From positions 6,200,001-6,264,000 of the forward strand of contig CM055615.1 in assembly GCA_029379385.1 (NCBI GenBank): 64,000 nt of DNA. The letters are read 5' to 3'. The position numbers were made by a program, and so were the translations under genes. Under the pieces are notes generated by a model, which saw only the letters and a program-made list of their open reading frames with translations, was not told the origin of the DNA and made no database searches. Within the stretch, counting starts at the first letter, position 1. Every line of letters starts with the position of its first letter. The stretch is from Quillaja saponaria. Its lineage: Eukaryota > Streptophyta > Magnoliopsida > Fabales > Quillajaceae. Shown one piece after another: positions 60,047 through 64,000 of the stretch.

Positions 60047-62729
60047 GATCAAGAAGTTACTCGAAAAAAATTTTCTAAACTCTATTTATTTTTTTGAAAA
60101 AATAGACTAAATTGTTAAAATTACCCTATAACATAAAAGAACAAAAAATTATCAATATAAGATATTTTATGAAAATTTATATAAAAATAAGAAGTTAAAG
60201 TTAAAGGATATTATAAGGGCATACTGTTTTTTAGAATAGCATATAATAAATAATAGATAGATAGATAATATATAAAATATTTTTTTTAAAATTAAATATT
60301 GTAAATTTTAAAAGAATCGAAAACCGCTCACATGTCATTTTAAAAAAAAATTAAGCTTGATTTAAAAAAATTTAATATATATTAATTGATTTGGATTGAA
60401 TTTATAATTTAATATATATTAATTGATTTGGATTGAATTTATAATTTTAATCGATTCAGATTAATTTTGACACATCCGTACTTTGATGTATATATTTATA
60501 CAATGTCAAATCCAATTCATTGGACAATCTAATCTATTCCTTATCTAGAACAATGCAAAGACACGATTTATGTGCATTCAAAATCTACTGTCATTAAAAA
60601 TTCTCACATTCGCAGTTCGTGTACAAAAAGACAAATATAATATTTATTTAACTTGTACTCATTCACACACATTCAAATTAATAATAAATGACGAAACTTA
60701 GTTCAGACATAGAAAATTATTTTTTTAATGTGAATTATTGAGGCACATTAATATTCTTCCTGCAATTAATATAATAATCAATCAAATTTTTTCGATTGAA
60801 AGTTTATTAATTAATTTTAATTTAGTTGTTCTTATTTTATTTTTTTTTAAATTATATTAATTTTTAGTTCAGTCTTTCATTTTATCTTTTAAAAATTTAA
60901 AAATTTTAATTTTTTATTTACATATTATGAATTACTAAAATAATTATAATTGACATAAATATATTATGTTTATATTTTGATAAAAAAAATTAATTATTTT
61001 TAATTAAATTATAAAATTCTTATATGAGAATAAGATAATATAAATTAATTAAAAAATTTTAAATCTTAAAAGATAATTAGATTACTAAATTAAAAACTGT
61101 AATAATAATGAAAGATTAAAATAATAATTATATCTTTAATCTAGTTAAAAATAATTTATGTAAGTTAAAATTAAAAAATTTATAAATATTTTACATTACA
61201 CGGTTTTTGCAAGACCATTCGGGAAAAAACTCAATAAAAGAAACATGCCATTAAGATTGATAATTAATTGAACTACCATTTCTTGTGTTTTTCGTTTGGA
61301 ATCTTGTTAGAACAGAAGATAAGACCAGTTTTTCCAATGGGAAATGTTTAAGAGATTGGATTGGACGTATCCGTACGAAATGGTTGATATTTTTTGGAAT
61401 GGCTAGACCCAAACAATTAAAACGTTTAAAATTATCAACATTTTAATAGTCGAAAAAATTGAACTTCGTGAGTTCTGTTTTATTACGCTGGATCTGAACA
61501 CTACAAAAATAGAAAAAAATGTTTCACACATGTATACGTAAAACTAAGTTTGAATAAAAACCAAATACTAATTGTTTCGCTAAGCTATCGATCTAAATAT
61601 ATAAATTTACGTGAGTTTATAAAATAAGTTTAAGCATTTTTAAAAATTATATGAAAGAAGAAGATGAAAACATCTTATAAATTCTTAGAAGATGAAAAAT
61701 ACCAAGAATTTTGCCATGTGTAAATAGCCCCACCTTTAAAGAGAGACTTCAAAACCGGTCAATTTTGGCTGGGATCAAATTAAGTCTTTTCTCCCTATCT
61801 CTTTGAAAGACTCCAAAGTTTTTCACATGTTAAATAAATAAGCATAAATATGAAATGTAAACATTAAATATATATATTTAATTTGGTTATACAATGTCTT
61901 CTATGTTTAAATTATCAAAATATAACTATTTTTATTTATTTAAAAGAAAACCTAGTTGTTCAATATATATTTAGTTAATATTTTTTCTATTAAACATATA
62001 AACTATATAAGGGAAGATAATTATAAATTCAATATATTTTACACAACAACCATATATATTTAATCTTTGATTAGTGTTAAAAATAGAATTAAGTTCTTTA
62101 ATAAACAACTAATTAATTAATATAGTTGATATTTTTTTTATTAATTTAACAATCATGTAGTCAGTAAATGTTAATCTTCACAGACTTTTTAAAAAAAATT
62201 AAACTCATAAAGACAAAAAATATATCGTGCATTCTTACCATCAAATTACAAGCCATATTTATAACATGTACAATAATTAAAATGAAAAAGTCCAAATGAA
62301 AAGACAACACTAGTAGCTTTGACCCAACAGTACATAGTCATAGAAGCAGCCACGCTAACATTCAACTCATTTGCAAAATTAGGTTCATACAAATAATAAA
62401 GATTTTTATTTTAAAAATAAGATGAATTTTTATACCCATTTGCAATAAACGAAGAAGAATTGAAACTTCTTGCTCTGAAGGTTACAAGGCAACTAATAAT
62501 TATTATCTCCTTAAACCTCGCTCTTATCCTTTCCCCTAATAGAACAATTAAAATAACCACGGCACTATATTGATACACCATTTCACAGGCCCAATAAGTT
62601 GACCCTTTGTTTAATTAATCAAGTTTATATAATTCCAAACAAGTTTTGTTAAAAACAAACGTGGAACATTTCTTTTACATTTGTGAATAGCCACCATATG
62701 AAATTCATTTTTCTCACATTTCAAAGTAC
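60047..62729 (+). other. Upstream region of LOX-C
   Basis: No gene seen. 60300-61345 matches the window start (1-1147) and 61525-62729 matches the LOX-B upstream region from about 20970, so this is the most complete upstream copy. It includes a 37 bp exact tandem duplication at 60371-60444, an ATAG microsatellite near 60254-60267, a possible W-box TTGACC at 62599-62604 and ACGTGG at 62659-62664, both placed as in LOX-B. Confidence 0.75.
60371..60444. repeat. Exact 37 bp tandem duplication
   Basis: Two identical units, 60371-60407 and 60408-60444, each starting TTTAATATATATTAATTGAT. The homologous segment near the window start lacks it. Confidence 0.9.
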
Positions 62730-62737
62730 TATATAAA
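62730..62737 (+). promoter_or_regulatory. TATA box of LOX-C
   Basis: TATATAAA in AGTACTATATAAAGGAAG, 72 bp before the ATG at 62809, with the same spacing as in LOX-B. Confidence 0.75.
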
Positions 62738-62808
62738 GGAAGTTAGCCAGCCACTTTGATTACTTGCATCACCAACAATCTTCTCTTAAATCCATTACTA
62801 TCTTCAAG

Positions 62809-64000
62809 ATGTCGAACCATCTACAACTTAACCAGCCGAACTCTACCAAAAAGTTTTCGTTACTTCCCAAACCATTTGTTCAGGACACCAACCAGACAAC
62901 ATCCTTAAACTTCCAAAACAAACCGGAAACATCTCAAGTTTTTAGCAGTACCACACGTTTGTCTGTGAAAACTGAACCTATACAGAAACCTGCAACTGAA
63001 GTTATTACCACCCCTCGCACCCCTACTCTCAAAGTCAAAGCCACTGTATTTGCTCTAGAATCTGAATCATCAATTTTGAGTATTACCAATTTGGGAGATG
63101 AACTCAAAGAATTATTAAGCAATCCACTAACTTTGGAGCTTGTTAGTGCTGAGCTTGATCCTAGTAAGTATTGATTTAATACTATTAAATATAAAAATGA
63201 CTGAATATGTCTCTTATTTCTATCAAAGAATATGTCTCTTGTTATAATGTAATAATTTATCATGATATCAAAGTCTGATGTCGTGAGTTCGAACTCCTTA
63301 TACTTTGCTTCTGTCATATGCACTTTTTAAAATTATAAGAATTTACATATTGGGTCAATCTATTAATATTCAAAAATATCAAGTTTACACGTAAAGGGAG
63401 GGAGTGTTAGAATATACAAAATGATTATGAGTTTGAGCTATTAGATAAGAAGCTATTTTATCAAAAAAATTCTTTCTCAAATATGATCTCGCCATTGTAT
63501 TCTTAATTTTATGTCATTTCTTTTAAGTTTTCCCACTTCATAAGAGAGTTCGTAAAACAATTACCAAAATGATAGTGATGATTTTACAATTTCAAAATTA
63601 TATACTAGTCTCACAGAAGTTTGACTTGCACATTGAAGTGTTTGAATAGGTTTAACCTCGGTTTTTTTTTTTTTTTTTTTCTTCTTCAGAGACTGGGTTA
63701 GAGAAGCCAACAATTAAAGCATCAGCTAATCAGATCGATGAAGACGGAGACGATGTGAAGTTTGAAGCTGAATTTAAGGTTCCACCAAGTTTTGGTGACG
63801 TCGGTGCAATCTATGTTGAATATAACAACAACTTAGAAATATATCTGAAAGAAATAGTTTTGGAAGGCTTACCAAGTGGTCCAGTCCACATCACTTGTAA
63901 CTCATGGGTTCAACCCGCTGACAAATCTCCAAAGAGGGTATTCTTCACTAACAAGGTTAGCCAATATATATATATAATTAATATTTAATACATTGTCTAT
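62809..64000 (+). CDS. Linoleate 13S-lipoxygenase, type 2, chloroplastic (LOX copy C, 5' part)
   Basis: Same enzyme type as LOX-B: a plastid 13-lipoxygenase of the oxylipin pathway. Exon 1 is 62809-63163 (355 bp) and exon 2 is 63690-63955 (266 bp); intron 2 runs off the window. Both exon lengths equal those of LOX-B, and the 207 visible codons have no stop or frameshift. The product starts MSNHLQLNQPNSTKKFSLLP, a Ser/Thr/Asn-rich transit-type N-terminus, then PLAT-domain sequence from about residue 78. Differences from copy B cluster in the transit region (for example Asn-Glu-Leu to Asn-Gln-Pro), while exon 2 is nearly identical. The catalytic domain lies outside the window, so activity cannot be judged. 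TATA box, leader and proximal promoter motifs are kept. Confidence 0.93.

Noticed and set aside
43911..60049. A 3 bp target duplication for the CACTA element
   Set aside because: The flanking triplets are GCC and GAT. No identical duplication is present, so none is claimed.

Overview
The window is AT-rich plant nuclear DNA, almost certainly from a dicot. The evidence is intron-containing plastid-type lipoxygenase genes and typical plant LINE, Copia, Gypsy, TRIM and CACTA elements. A cucurbit is my best guess from the overall look of the genes, but no species marker is visible.

The backbone is a tandem array of type-2 (13S, chloroplast) lipoxygenase (LOX) units. Copy A is a relic: its distal upstream flank is at 1-1147 and only its last ~50 codons survive at 16622-16778. 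Everything between has been lost or replaced by transposons. Copy B (22862-26670) is complete: eight exons, 900 residues, all five iron ligands. Copy C starts at 62809 and runs off the right edge after two intact exons. Each LOX is followed by a shared 3' flank and by a decayed CACTA TNP2 transposase fragment, so the amplified unit is LOX plus transposase relic. The A-to-B period is about 9.9 kb. The B-to-C period is about 40 kb, but falls to about 10.4 kb once two later insertions are subtracted (an LTR nest of 13.4 kb and a CACTA element of 16.1 kb).

Layout: 1-1147 LOX upstream flank; 1148-11684 LINE split by a 6.6 kb minus-strand Copia element (1625-8224, TSD AGGGG); 11685-16152 truncated minus-strand Gypsy element; 16153-16612 TNP2 fragment; 16613-16778 LOX-A tail; 16779-20115 3' flank and TNP2 relic; 20116-22861 LOX-B upstream region; 22862-26670 LOX-B; 26671-29018 3' flank and TNP2 relic; 29019-42405 LTR-derived nest without recognisable pol; 42406-43913 rest of the TNP2 relic and flank; 43914-60046 CACTA element; 60047-62808 LOX-C upstream region; 62809-64000 LOX-C (partial).

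The CACTA element is the most unusual object. It carries two and a half tandem copies of a ~4.6 kb block holding a broken tnpA-like (Transposase_24-like) gene. It also has three arrays of a ~168 bp repeat whose antisense strand keeps a shared open frame, and a 1.13 kb TRIM sits inside the largest array. The only apparently functional host genes are LOX-B and, as far as it can be seen, LOX-C. I saw no tRNA, rRNA or other RNA gene.
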